Source: Amycolatopsis echigonensis (GTDB lineage Bacteria; Actinomycetota; Actinomycetes; Mycobacteriales; Pseudonocardiaceae). Taken from it: a stretch of 64,000 nucleotides of DNA. Position 1 is the first letter of the stretch. The number at the start of each line of letters is the position of its first letter. The stretch is taken from positions 16,337-80,336 of the forward strand of contig NZ_JACJHR010000039.1 in the NCBI RefSeq assembly GCF_014174495.1. Direction: 5' to 3'. The notes under the pieces were generated by a model. That model ran no database searches. It was not told where the DNA came from and was given only the letters and a program-made list of their open reading frames with translations. A program made the position numbers and the translations under genes. Positions 16,565-24,275 of the stretch are shown one piece after another.

Positions 16565-17002
16565 GTGACCGGCCCGGACTCCGGGGCGGGCGACGCGCCC
16601 TGGGTGCTGGACCTGCGCGGTACCGGCGTGTCCGCCCTGCCCCGGGTGCGCGCCTGGGCGGGCAAGTCCCTGGGGCATCTGTCGCCCGACCATCTCGCGG
16701 ACGTCCTGATGGTGATCGAGGAACTCGCGTCGAACGCCTACGAGCACACCTCCGGCCCCTTCTGCGCGCGGTTGACCGTGCTGTCGCGCCCGTGTGTCGT
16801 GGTGATCGAAGTGGACGACCCGGAGCCCGGCCGCCCGGAGGTCCGCCCGCCGGACTACGAGCGGGCGCGCGGCCGGGGCATGCTGCTCGTCGACCGGCTC
16901 GCCGACGACTGGGGAGTGCACGAGCACACCGGCGGCAAGACGGTCTGGGCCCGGCTCGGCTGCGGGGTGCCGGCCCGGGAGGCCTGCGAATCGTCCCGCT
17001 GA
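16565..17002 (+). CDS. RsbW-like anti-sigma-factor ATPase (HATPase_c)
   Basis: A 145-residue GHKL-ATPase domain of the serine-kinase anti-sigma type. The N box is VLMVIEELASNAYEH, the G1 region IEVDDPEPG, and the G2 region GRGMLLVDRLADDWGV. Such proteins bind and silence a sigma factor and phosphorylate STAS antagonists. GTG 16565 follows GAGGGAC; the frame is open upstream to 16358 but that part does not look coding. A GGGTAC box with a weak -35 (around 16356-16381) lies about 185 bases upstream. The cognate sigma gene is not in the window. Confidence 0.82.
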   Translation: MTGPDSGAGDAPWVLDLRGTGVSALPRVRAWAGKSLGHLSPDHLADVLMVIEELASNAYEHTSGPFCARLTVLSRPCVVVIEVDDPEPGRPEVRPPDYERARGRGMLLVDRLADDWGVHEHTGGKTVWARLGCGVPAREACESSR

Positions 17003-17011
17003 GGCCACGGC

Positions 17012-17140
17012 TCACCGGCCCTGCTGCGGGTCCGAATCGTCGTGCTCGTCGCCGGACGTGCCCTGTTCGCCGCGGATGGTCTCGCGTTCTTCTTCCGGGG
17101 TGTCGCCGTAGACGTCGTCGGACTCGCGCGGTTCGGTCAT
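17012..17140 (-). CDS. Small acidic hypothetical protein
   Basis: A 42-residue, highly charged and probably unstructured protein beginning MTEPRESDDVYGDTPEEE and ending in DPQQGR. GGAAGGAG lies 7 bases before ATG 17140, a strong translation signal for such a short gene. A GGGTAC box (17174-17169) lies upstream but its -35 (GGTA) is poor. It is divergent from the DUF2188-like gene. Similar small acidic proteins are common in actinomycete stress regions; function unknown. Confidence 0.6.
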   Translation of the reverse strand: MTEPRESDDVYGDTPEEERETIRGEQGTSGDEHDDSDPQQGR

Positions 17141-17195
17141 GGTTTCGCTCCTTCCGTTCGCGGTCCGGGTACCCGGGGACGGCGGCCGCTACCCG

Positions 17196-17219
17196 GTTGT
17201 CCGCCGTGGCGTCGGGTAC
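17196..17219 (+). promoter_or_regulatory. sigmaB-type promoter of the DUF2188-like gene
   Basis: GTTG (17196-17199), 14 bases, GGGTAC (17214-17219), then 34 bases to ATG 17254. Confidence 0.5.
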
Positions 17220-17253
17220 CCGGCGGTCAACCGAGCGCGGAAGGAGGCGCGGA

Positions 17254-17487
17254 ATGGCCGAAGGGGACATTCACACGTGTCGCGAGGGCGGGCTGTGGAA
17301 GAACCGGATCGAGGGCATCCGCCGGGTGGCGAACACCGCGGCGCGCCGGGCCGACGCGGTGTCGATCGGCCGGGAGATGGCGCAGGCGCGCGGGGTCGGC
17401 CACTACGTCCACGGAGACCCCCGGCCCGACGGCGACGGGGAGATCGTGGAGCAGCGTTCCTACCGGCCCGCCGCTTCTGCCCGGTGA
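17254..17487 (+). CDS. DUF2188-like small protein
   Basis: A 77-residue basic protein. The core GLWKNRIEGIRRVANTAARR, with following GREMAQARGVGHYVH, matches the DUF2188 pattern, a small fold seen in general-stress gene sets. ATG 17254 follows AAGGAGG. It has a paralogue at 39556 with the same LWKN-R-EG core; both lie in sigmaB-type neighbourhoods. The molecular role is unknown. Confidence 0.72.
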   Translation: MAEGDIHTCREGGLWKNRIEGIRRVANTAARRADAVSIGREMAQARGVGHYVHGDPRPDGDGEIVEQRSYRPAASAR

Positions 17488-17530
17488 CCGGCTGTCCGGC
17501 CGTTTTCGGGGCGGTGCGGCGGAAATCGCT

Positions 17531-17555
17531 GTTTGTCCTCACGGGACGGGGGTAT
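17531..17555 (+). promoter_or_regulatory. sigmaB-type promoter of the methyltransferase/CDGSH pair
   Basis: GTTT (17531-17534), exactly 15 bases, GGGTAT (17550-17555). A perfect match, 32 bases before ATG 17588. Confidence 0.65.
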
Positions 17556-17587
17556 TCCCGGCGGACCGACCGAGACGGAGGACCGCC

Positions 17588-18271
17588 ATGACCATGTCCG
17601 TGCGCACCGCAGCGGAGGCCCGGCCGCTGGGCAGAGTATTCCGGCTGCCCGGGGTCTACCGCCCGCAAGAGGACACCGCCCTGCTTTCCGGCGTGCTGGC
17701 CGCGGATACGAGCATCGGATGCGGAAAGCGCTGCGCGGACCTGGGAACCGGCAGCGGCGCGCTGGCGATCGCCTTGGCGCGCACGGGCGCCACGGTCGTC
17801 GCGGCGGACATTTCGATGCGGGCGTTGGCTTCCGCGTGGATGAACACCGTCCTGCGGGCTCTGCCGATCGGCCTGATCCGGGGCGGGCTCCAGGAAACAG
17901 TGGAAGCCGGGCCGTACGACGTCGTGGCCGCCAACCCTCCGTACGTGCCTTCTCCCGCGCCGGCGGTCCGCTCGAGTCGCGCCTGGGACGCCGGGCCGGA
18001 CGGCCGCGCGATGCTGGATCCGTTGTGCGCGGCCGCTCCTTCTCTGCTGACCCGCACTGGCGCGCTCTATCTGGTGCAGTCGACGATGTCCGATGTGGAC
18101 AAGACCCGCTTCGCGCTGGCGGCGGGCGGCCTGCGCAGCGAAGTGGTCGCGCGGGCGGAAGTGCCGTTCGGGCCGGTGGTTTCCGGACGCTTGGACTACC
18201 TGATCGACCGCGGATTCGTGCGGCCCGGCGAGCGCACCGAGGAACTGGTGGTGCTCCGTGCCGCGCGATGA
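17588..18271 (+). CDS. HemK/PrmC-like methyltransferase
   Basis: A 227-residue class I methyltransferase with SAM motif CADLGTGSGALAIAL (about 49-63), VVAADIS and the catalytic VAANPPYVPSP, the NPPY motif used for amide or base nitrogen methylation. It is shorter than PrmC and lacks its N-terminal helical domain, so the substrate need not be release factors. ATG 17588 follows GGAGG. It overlaps the CDGSH gene by 14 bases and so probably shares its transcript. Confidence 0.8.
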   Translation: MTMSVRTAAEARPLGRVFRLPGVYRPQEDTALLSGVLAADTSIGCGKRCADLGTGSGALAIALARTGATVVAADISMRALASAWMNTVLRALPIGLIRGGLQETVEAGPYDVVAANPPYVPSPAPAVRSSRAWDAGPDGRAMLDPLCAAAPSLLTRTGALYLVQSTMSDVDKTRFALAAGGLRSEVVARAEVPFGPVVSGRLDYLIDRGFVRPGERTEELVVLRAAR

Positions 18272-18455
18272 ACGCCGGGTCCGGGTGGTGCCGGGCGGGC
18301 CGGTCCTGGTGGAGGGCCCGGTGGAAGTGTCCACTCCGGACGGGGACACGGTGCGGTCGGACCGGTTCGTCGTGGCGGTGTGCGCTTGCCGGCGCAGCAA
18401 GAGGTTTCCGTGGTGCGACACGAGCCATCGGAAGCGGGTGCGCGGCAGCGGGTGA
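18258..18455 (+). CDS. CDGSH iron-sulfur domain protein
   Basis: A 65-residue protein binding a [2Fe-2S] cluster through three Cys and one His. The motif CACRRSKRFPWCDTSH carries C-x-C, C and H in the expected spacing. Such proteins act in redox or iron-sulfur stress. The start is GTG 18258, inside the preceding gene, so translation is coupled. A strong hairpin follows 15 bases after the stop. Confidence 0.85.
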   Translation: MPRDERRVRVVPGGPVLVEGPVEVSTPDGDTVRSDRFVVAVCACRRSKRFPWCDTSHRKRVRGSG

Positions 18456-18469
18456 CTCGCACACACCGG

Positions 18470-18508
18470 AGGACTCCTTGCGGGAAGCTGATTCCCGCAA
18501 GGAGTCCT
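18470..18508. terminator. Hairpin of the repeated ACTCCTTG family
   Basis: 17-bp perfect stem (18470-18486 with 18492-18508) and 5-base loop GCTGA; left arm AGGACTCCTTGCGGGAA. It lies between the convergent CDGSH and redox-enzyme genes. Its sequence recurs almost unchanged at 34240-34288. Confidence 0.75.
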
Positions 18509-18527
18509 TCCCGGACTTTGGCCGCGG

Positions 18528-19508
18528 TCAGGGCAGCGGCTGGCGCAGCGAAGACAGCCCGGCCTGCCAGCAGCCGAGCAGGTGCTGGTCCAGCTGTGCT
18601 TCCAGGAAGCCGGTGGCCTGGATGCCGAACACGACGTCCGCGGCCAGTTCCGGTTCCGCGGCCAGCAGGCCGCCGACGACCTCGTGCCGCATGACCTGCT
18701 CGTGCACCGCGTCGGCCTCGATGTGCTCGGTGTAGAAGAAACGGCAGGCCGCGGGCGCGTCGAGGCGGCGCAGGATCCGGTCCATCCGCTGCGCGCCGGG
18801 GGCGGTGGTGATCTCCGCGGCGGCGAAGTGCCCGACCAGCGCCCCGCGCGACGCCCGGTGCAGGCCGAACATCGACATCATGTTGACCAGCGCGAGCATC
18901 GGCCCGGGAACGTGGTCCAGCAACGCCAGGTACCCGTCGGGCAGGCCGGCCGCCGCGAGCAGGTCGGCGAACAGCGTGGCGTGCACCCGGTCGGCGTGGC
19001 CGCCGCCGAACTCGTCGAATTCGACCGCTACCAGTCCGGCCTTCGCCGCACCGGACAGCCGCGGGATGACCCACGCGTGCGGATCGGCTTCTTTCAGGTG
19101 GTAGATCGACCGGTGCGCGAAGAGTTCGCGCACGTGCCACCATTCGCCTTCGGCGAGCAGGAAACCGACAGCTCCGTCGGCGTCGTGTTCGGTCAGCAGC
19201 TCGTCGAGTTCGGTGTCCACGTCGGAGCCGCCCGCGACCGCGTCGCGCAGTGCGGAGCGGAACGTGTTTTCCAGCTGGGCCCGGATTCTCAGCAGCGCGG
19301 TGTCCCATTCGCGTTCCGCGTCGACGCCGGGCAGCCCGCGGTAGTGCAGTTCGTAGCAGAGATGCAGGGCGAGGTGGAGATCGTCGCCGAACGGGTCGGC
19401 GTCGCGGAGGTCGACCGCGGTCCGGCTGCCTGGATCGCGCAGGAGTTCCAGCAGCGCCGCGGAGACCGGTCCGCGAGCGGTCGGCAGTGCGAGCAGGGAG
19501 GTCGTCAT
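18528..19508 (-). CDS. Iron-containing redox enzyme (haem-oxygenase-like fold)
   Basis: A 326-residue helical protein of the haem-oxygenase-like di-iron type. Candidate metal ligands are in LHLALHLCYELHYRG (about 45-59), EGEWWHVRELFAHRSIYH and FFYTEHIEADAVHEQVM. Relatives oxidise small substrates, but this one is uncharacterised. ATG 19508 overlaps the stop of the upstream ligase gene (ATGA), so the two are coupled. An own GGGTAC box also ends 9 bases before the ATG, within the ligase 3' end. Confidence 0.75.
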   Translation of the reverse strand: MTTSLLALPTARGPVSAALLELLRDPGSRTAVDLRDADPFGDDLHLALHLCYELHYRGLPGVDAEREWDTALLRIRAQLENTFRSALRDAVAGGSDVDTELDELLTEHDADGAVGFLLAEGEWWHVRELFAHRSIYHLKEADPHAWVIPRLSGAAKAGLVAVEFDEFGGGHADRVHATLFADLLAAAGLPDGYLALLDHVPGPMLALVNMMSMFGLHRASRGALVGHFAAAEITTAPGAQRMDRILRRLDAPAACRFFYTEHIEADAVHEQVMRHEVVGGLLAAEPELAADVVFGIQATGFLEAQLDQHLLGCWQAGLSSLRQPLP

Positions 19509-20623
19509 TTCCCCCGGGTACCCGCCTGGGGCGAGGTCACGCGTGGGACGGTGCGCGCGGCGAGCATCGCGACCACTCCGTCCGGCCCGGCTTTCCGTTG
19601 TGCGGCTGAACCAGTGCCGTCCCGCAACGCTGCTCGGACGAGCCGGTGGGCGAGTTCGCGGTCCCCGGCCGCCTGCAGCGCAGGTTCCGCATAACGGAGC
19701 AGATCGGCTAGGAAGTCGGCGGCGCGCAGCGGTCTCGCGCGGACCGGGTCGACGAGGGCGCCGGTGAGGCCGTGCCGCGTCGCCGCCCACACCGCCGCCG
19801 AACCGATTTGCGGATCGAGCGGAGATGCCTCGACGCCGTGTTCCAGGTCAGCGAGTGCGGACGCGACGAGTGCGCGCGACAGGACCGCTTGGACGAGCGT
19901 GCCGTCAACGGTCAACGGCACGTCGGCGACCCGCAGTTCGACCGTCGGATACCGGGGCGAAGGCCGAGCGAGCCAGAACGTCTGCTCACGGTCCACCAAC
20001 GCGCCGCATTCCACCAGCGAGTCGACGAGACGCAGATGCTCGGCGTGCGAACGCGCGTGCGGGGCGAGCCCGGAGCCGGGAAAACGGGTCTGCAGAGCCA
20101 TTCTCCAGCTGTGCAGCCCGGTGTCGCGGCCGCGGTCGAACGGGGAGTTGGCTGACAGCGCGAGCAGCGCCGGGAGCCACCGCGCGAGATGGTTCACGAC
20201 CGCTACCGCGGTGTCCGCGTCCGGCACGCCGACGTGCACGTGGCAGCCGCAGGCCTCGTAATCGGCGGCCAGATCGCCGTAATGCGCGTCGATCCGCGCG
20301 TACCTGTCCGGCGGCAGCGGCTCGGCGGGGGAGCGGCGGGCGCCGACCGGGCTTCCGGTGGCCAGGAGCGCGCAGCCAGCGTCGGTCGCGGCGCGGGACA
20401 GCGCCAGGCGGCCGCGGCACAGCTGGTCGCGAAGCTGCGCCGCGGTCGTGCAGACGCCGGTGGCGTGTTCGACCTGGGTCGCGCGCAATTCCCGGTGGAC
20501 GGCCGCGCCGTCCGCGAGCTGTCCGACCTTGCCGAGAACCTCGTCCGCGACGGGCATCGGGCGGCCGTCGTCCGGCGCGGCGAGCAGAAACTCTTCCTCG
20601 ACGCCGAGTGTCGGTACGTCCAT
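19505..20623 (-). CDS. YbdK-type carboxylate-amine (glutamate-cysteine) ligase
   Basis: A 372-residue ligase of the glutamate-cysteine ligase type 2 family, forming an amide or gamma-glutamyl bond with ATP. Diagnostic segments are TLGVEEEFLL at the N-terminus, the metal/ATP-binding CGCHVHVGVPDADTAV and WRMALQTRFPGSGLAPH. Actinomycetes use mycothiol, so the product is not necessarily gamma-glutamylcysteine. ATG 20623 has GGGGAGG upstream; a GTG two codons earlier overlaps that site. It is first in an operon with the redox enzyme and has a sigmaB-type promoter. Confidence 0.82.
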   Translation of the reverse strand: MDVPTLGVEEEFLLAAPDDGRPMPVADEVLGKVGQLADGAAVHRELRATQVEHATGVCTTAAQLRDQLCRGRLALSRAATDAGCALLATGSPVGARRSPAEPLPPDRYARIDAHYGDLAADYEACGCHVHVGVPDADTAVAVVNHLARWLPALLALSANSPFDRGRDTGLHSWRMALQTRFPGSGLAPHARSHAEHLRLVDSLVECGALVDREQTFWLARPSPRYPTVELRVADVPLTVDGTLVQAVLSRALVASALADLEHGVEASPLDPQIGSAAVWAATRHGLTGALVDPVRARPLRAADFLADLLRYAEPALQAAGDRELAHRLVRAALRDGTGSAAQRKAGPDGVVAMLAARTVPRVTSPQAGTRGK

Positions 20624-20643
20624 CGGCACCTCCCCGGACCGGA

Positions 20644-20668
20644 ATACCCACGCGGCGGCGCGGCAATC
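20644..20668 (-). promoter_or_regulatory. sigmaB-type promoter of the ligase/redox-enzyme operon
   Basis: Minus strand GATT (20668-20665), 15 bases, GGGTAT (20649-20644), 20 bases before ATG 20623. Confidence 0.55.
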
Positions 20669-20696
20669 CGCGGCGGTCCTTTCCCGGCAGCGCGGC

Positions 20697-20721
20697 GTTT
20701 CCCGCTGAGGCCGGCGGGTAT
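20697..20721 (+). promoter_or_regulatory. sigmaB-type promoter of the iron-permease-like gene
   Basis: GTTT (20697-20700), 15 bases, GGGTAT (20716-20721), 36 bases before ATG 20758. A perfect match, divergent from the ligase promoter. Confidence 0.65.
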
Positions 20722-20757
20722 CCGGCGCGGCGACCGGCAGACCGCGAAGGAGGCTTG

Positions 20758-21174
20758 ATGGGCAACGACGATCGTCCGCACGGCGCGGTGATGCCGAGCG
20801 ACGTCCCGCAGCGGCTCTCCTGGTTCGACCGGTTCGCGACGACGACGAGCGGTTACGTGTCGCACGCCTGGTTTTTCGTCGCGTGCGTCCTGCTGGTGGT
20901 GGTGTGGGCGCCGTCGATTTTCGTGTTCGGCACGGTCGACACCTGGCAGCTGGTGATCAACACGCTGACCTCGATCGTCACCTTTCTTCTCGTCGCGCTG
21001 CTGCAGAACACGCAGAAGCGGGCCGACGAAGCGGTGCAGCACAAGCTGAACGCGATCGCCGACGGGCTGAGCGACCTGATGGAGCACGTCGGCGGCGACG
21101 ATCCGGACGTCGGCCGGGACCGCCGGGAACTGCGGCGCGCGGTCGGGCTGGAGGACCGGGAAAGCTCGGCGTGA
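20758..21174 (+). CDS. Low-affinity iron permease-like membrane protein
   Basis: A 138-residue protein with two membrane segments (about residues 36-58 and 65-85) and the family signature FDRFATTTSGYVSHAWFF, then WQLVINTLTSIVTFLLVALL and QNTQKRADEAVQHKLN, as in the low-affinity Fe/Cu permease family. The C-terminus is an acidic/arginine-rich helix in the cytosol. ATG 20758 follows AAGGAGG. Transport has rarely been shown for bacterial members, so the name is a family label. Confidence 0.8.
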   Translation: MGNDDRPHGAVMPSDVPQRLSWFDRFATTTSGYVSHAWFFVACVLLVVVWAPSIFVFGTVDTWQLVINTLTSIVTFLLVALLQNTQKRADEAVQHKLNAIADGLSDLMEHVGGDDPDVGRDRRELRRAVGLEDRESSA

Positions 21175-21181
21175 ACCCGGT

Positions 21182-21537
21182 TCAGGCGTCGAACCGGGTG
21201 GTCTCCGCGAGCGGGGCGCGCCCGACCGAGAACCGGTTGACCGGTGCGGCGCGGCCGGCGTAGCCGAACGAGATCCCGAACAGCAGCGCGACGTGCGGGG
21301 TGCCGTAGAAGCGCGGGCTCTCGGCGTAGTAGGCAGCACGCGCCTCGTGGTCGTCTAAACCGATCCGCAGTGCGCCGTACAACGCGCCGCGATCGCCAGT
21401 GCGTAGGCGGTGACGATCCAGGTCATCGATCCCGGCCCGCCGAGGTCCGCGGCGATGCGGGGCAGCGCGGTGGCGATGCCGATCTTGGCGCGCCGGGTGA
21501 ACGGGCCGGTTTCTTCCGCCGCGGCGGTTCTCGGCAT
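21182..21537 (-). pseudogene. MFS drug-efflux/nitroreductase fusion remnant
   Basis: Reading from ATG 21537, the start of an EmrB/QacA-type MFS pump is visible (TRRAKIG then IATALPRIAADLGG and MTWIVTAYALAIA) with the first membrane helix deleted. After a frame change the sequence becomes the C-terminal part of a nitroreductase (DDHEARAAYYAESPRFYGTP, then ISFGYAGRAAPVNRF and GRAPLAETTRF), with its middle also missing. Two unrelated genes have thus been shortened and joined. No product should be functional. The promoter and a perfect operator upstream survive. Confidence 0.75.
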
Positions 21538-21587
21538 GGCAGGACGCCCTTCCCCCAGGAGACGTCCTCCCAAGGTAGCCACAAACG

Positions 21588-21600
21588 TGCCCACTGGGCA
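21588..21600. promoter_or_regulatory. Palindromic operator in front of the dead efflux gene
   Basis: TGCCCACTGGGCA is a perfect 13-bp palindrome. On the minus strand a -35-like TTGCCC overlaps it, followed 18 bases later by TACCTT, a plausible promoter for the MFS remnant. Regulator unknown. Confidence 0.45.
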
Positions 21601-21704
21601 ACTTTCTGCTCATGCGTCCTCGGGTGTCGAAACGGCGGCGCCGAATTCGTGGCGTAGGCAAGAGCGGCTCCACGCCGGGCCGGGGAAGACGAGGAGAGGC
21701 CGTC

Positions 21705-22181
21705 ATGACCGAAAAAGTGAGCGCCACGCTGACCATCGCCACGTCCGCCGAGCAGGTCTTCGCGGTGCTGGCGGATCCGGCCGCGCACGCCGCGATCGAC
21801 GGCACCGGCTGGGTCCAGGCCGCGGTCGACCACGCCCCGCTCGCCGCGCCCGGCCAGCTCTTCCGCATGGGCATGCACCACGCCGACCACCCGGACGGCG
21901 ACTACGAGACGGTCAACAAAGTGGAGGTCCTGGACCCGGCGCGAGCCATCGGCTGGGTGACCGGCTACCGGAAAGGCGACGGCGAACTGGAGTTCGGCGG
22001 CTGGCTCTGGCGGTACGACCTGGCACCGCTCGGCCCGGCCGGGACCGAGGTGACGCTGTCCTACGACTGGTCGGCCGTGCCGCAGTTCGTCCGCGACCGC
22101 GGCATCCAGTTCCCGCCGTTCGGTCCCGGCCACCTGGACGGCTCCTTGCGCCACCTGGCCGAGTTGTGCGCCGCCGGCTAG
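21705..22181 (+). CDS. SRPBCC-family protein
   Basis: A 158-residue START/SRPBCC ligand-binding protein. It begins KVSATLTIATSAEQVFAVLA, then ADPAAHAAIDGTGWV and a central HHADHPDGDYETVNKVEV; the FGGWLWRYDL and VTLSYDW strands and a final long helix complete the fold. ATG 21705 follows GAGGAGAGG. The stop overlaps the convergent hydrolase stop by four bases (CTAG). Ligand unknown; relatives bind lipids or polyketide-like molecules. Confidence 0.8.
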   Translation: MTEKVSATLTIATSAEQVFAVLADPAAHAAIDGTGWVQAAVDHAPLAAPGQLFRMGMHHADHPDGDYETVNKVEVLDPARAIGWVTGYRKGDGELEFGGWLWRYDLAPLGPAGTEVTLSYDWSAVPQFVRDRGIQFPPFGPGHLDGSLRHLAELCAAG

Positions 22182-22897
22182 GCGAGCTTCAGCAGGAGTT
22201 CGCTCAGCTCGACCGGCATCGTGATCATGCAGTCATGCCCGGTCGGCAGCTCCCACACCTGCGAGGGCGTCCCGTTCGGCTGGATCGCGGGGACGGGACG
22301 GCGGACGATGCCCTTCGGGGTCGTGCCGACGCAGTGGATGTGCGTGCGCGGGATCGCTCGCGCGGCCGGGTTGTCCAGCCGCACCGGCTGCTGCAGGCAG
22401 CGCACCGGCTGGTCGGAGAGCATTCCGCGCAGCCATTCGAGGTCGGCCGGATCGGTGACGCCGAAGAGCCCGAACGGCGCGGGCCGCTCCGGCAGCGGCG
22501 GAACGCGCCAGCCGTCGCCGTGCTGCTGGGCGAGGTCGATCAGGCTCTGGCTGACCGGCTGGACGTCGACCGCGGTTTCGCCGTCCTCGGGCACCATCGC
22601 GTCGAGGTAGACCAGCTCGGCGACCCGGTCCGGCACCTCGTTCGCGGCCGACGAGACGACCAGCCCGGCGTAGCTGTGTCCGACCAGGACCACGTCCTGC
22701 TCGCCGCGGAGCACGTCCACGATGTCCTGGACGTGGGTGTCGAGCCCGATTTCAGGGCTGAGCAGGTGTTTCTTGTCGCCGTAGCCGGTCAGGGAGGGCG
22801 CGAGCACCCGGTGCCCGGCCGATTCCAGCAGCGGGACCACCCGGTCCCAGGCCCGGCCGCTGTGCCAGGCGCCGTGGACCAGTACGAACGTCGTCAT
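22178..22897 (-). CDS. Alpha/beta hydrolase
   Basis: A 239-residue esterase-like hydrolase. The oxyanion region is FVLVHGAWHSGRAW, the nucleophile elbow VLVGHSYAGLVV (Ser in GHSYAG), the acid is likely in VYLDAMVPEDG or the later region, and the catalytic His in ELPTGHDCMITMP. It resembles the MhpC/salicylate-esterase group of short hydrolases. It diverges from an HxlR regulator across 131 bases containing two palindromes, so HxlR probably controls it. Substrate unknown. Confidence 0.85.
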   Translation of the reverse strand: MTTFVLVHGAWHSGRAWDRVVPLLESAGHRVLAPSLTGYGDKKHLLSPEIGLDTHVQDIVDVLRGEQDVVLVGHSYAGLVVSSAANEVPDRVAELVYLDAMVPEDGETAVDVQPVSQSLIDLAQQHGDGWRVPPLPERPAPFGLFGVTDPADLEWLRGMLSDQPVRCLQQPVRLDNPAARAIPRTHIHCVGTTPKGIVRRPVPAIQPNGTPSQVWELPTGHDCMITMPVELSELLLKLA

Positions 22898-22925
22898 CTC
22901 AGGGTTCCTCGTTCTCGGGATTCGT

Positions 22926-22942
22926 GGTTACCTGCAGTAACC
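22926..22942. promoter_or_regulatory. Inverted repeat in the hydrolase-HxlR intergenic region
   Basis: GGTTAC-CTGCA-GTAACC, 6-bp arms with a 5-base spacer, 29 bases upstream of the hydrolase start. A candidate HxlR site. Confidence 0.45.
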
Positions 22943-22992
22943 CGGTACTGTTTGATAACCATCGTGATAGTCCGCGCCGCGGCGGGCAATAA

Positions 22993-23008
22993 GGCACTAA
23001 TTAGTGCC
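22993..23008. promoter_or_regulatory. 16-bp perfect palindrome upstream of hxlR
   Basis: GGCACTAATTAGTGCC, perfectly palindromic, 21 bases before the HxlR ATG. A candidate autoregulatory operator. Confidence 0.55.
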
Positions 23009-23028
23009 CCGGTTCTCCGGAGGTAACC

Positions 23029-23370
23029 ATGGCCGACGAGGTGTGCCGGACCCGAGTGGTCCTCGAGATCGTGGGGGACAAATGGGCGCTGCTGATCGTC
23101 CGCATGCTGCGCGACGGCCCGCGGCGGTTCACTGAGCTCAAACGGGAAATCGAGGGGATCAGCCAGCGGATGCTCACGGTCACGCTGCGGGACCTGGAAC
23201 GCGACGGGATTCTCACGCGGACTGTCCACAATGTCATGCCGCCGCACGTTTCCTACGAGCTGACGGCGATGGGCCGGACCCTTCGCGAGGCGACCGCGCC
23301 CTTGCTGGAGTGGAGCGTCGAGCATTTGGCGAAAATCGAAAAGGCGCGCGCGGACTACGACGCTCGCTGA
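23029..23370 (+). CDS. HxlR-family transcriptional regulator
   Basis: A 113-residue winged-helix regulator. The N-terminal Cys in ADEVCRTRVVLEIVGDKWA is the residue many HxlR proteins use to sense electrophiles. The recognition region is RRFTELKREIEGISQRMLT, followed by LRDLERDGILTR and the wing (VSYELTAMGRTL). ATG 23029 follows GGAGG. It is divergent from the alpha/beta hydrolase, with two palindromes between, which suggests joint control. Confidence 0.9.
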   Translation: MADEVCRTRVVLEIVGDKWALLIVRMLRDGPRRFTELKREIEGISQRMLTVTLRDLERDGILTRTVHNVMPPHVSYELTAMGRTLREATAPLLEWSVEHLAKIEKARADYDAR

Positions 23371-23498
23371 ACGGGATTGGCTGGCTCTCTGAACTGGCGC
23401 GGCGACGGCGGCCAGCCGGCGCTCCTCGAACCGCGGCGTTCCGGTGATCCGGACGCGTCGATCTCACTGCGGGCCAGCGCCGCGTCGACGTCGCCGGA

Positions 23499-24042
23499 AT
23501 GCGGGGTGGCCACGATGTCGTCGCGGCGGAAGAGTTCGGGCGGTTGGACGTCGGGTTGCTCGACCCGGGCGTCCCCGGACGGTTCGGACTGGCCGATTTC
23601 ACCGAACCGTCCTATCGGGACAGCAGGCGGACCAATGTGGACGATGTGGGGTACGGCCTGCGTGCTTGCCATTGGTGCGCCGCCAGGGCGAGGGGTCGGT
23701 CGTCGTGACGGCGAGTTGGCCGGACTGACCGGTTCGCCGGACCTGTTCTACGCGACCAGCAAGCACGCCTTGATCGGCCTGGTCCGGTCGGCCGCGCCGC
23801 AGCTCGGCTCGGACGGCGTCCGGATCAACGCTCTCTGCCCCGGCTTGGTGGACACGCCGGTCCTCGCGGGATTCCGTTCGTCGCTGGAGAAAGCCGGGCT
23901 TCGGATCGCCGAGCCCGCCGAAGCCGCGACGGCCGTGGAGACGATCCTGGCGAGCGGCGAGACCGGAGGCGCGGGGGTTATGCAGGCCGGTCGCCCGGCG
24001 AATCTTGTGCCGGTGCCGGAAATCCCGCTTGCCGCTAGGTGA
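23499..24042 (+). pseudogene. Frameshifted short-chain dehydrogenase
   Basis: Pieces of one SDR lie in three frames: EEFGRLDVGLLDPGVPG with FGLADFTEPSYRD (about 23520-23620), then CLPLVRRQGEGSVVVTAS (to about 23720), then LAGLTGSPDLFYATSKHALI with the catalytic Y-x3-K and INALCPGLVDTPVL (to 24042). The NAD-binding TGxxxGxG segment is not recognisable. At least two frameshifts and a degraded N-terminus make a working product very unlikely. Confidence 0.75.
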
Positions 24043-24275
24043 ACGCGTCCCACCTCGTTCCGGCAGAGGGTTGGGCGAGTTTCGCCGTTCTGTACTCGAC
24101 TGGCGGCTGCGGCCTGTCCGGTTTGACCGGAAATTGAGGGACGCTGCCTGAGCTGCGTGTGCCCGAGCCGGAATTTGTCCGAGGACGTACTATCCTGGGC
24201 GGGCAGGGATGCGGGGACAGGCTTCGGCGGGCCGGACGGGCTGCTGCGGCGCGGGTGCGTAGTTAAGGTCGAGGG

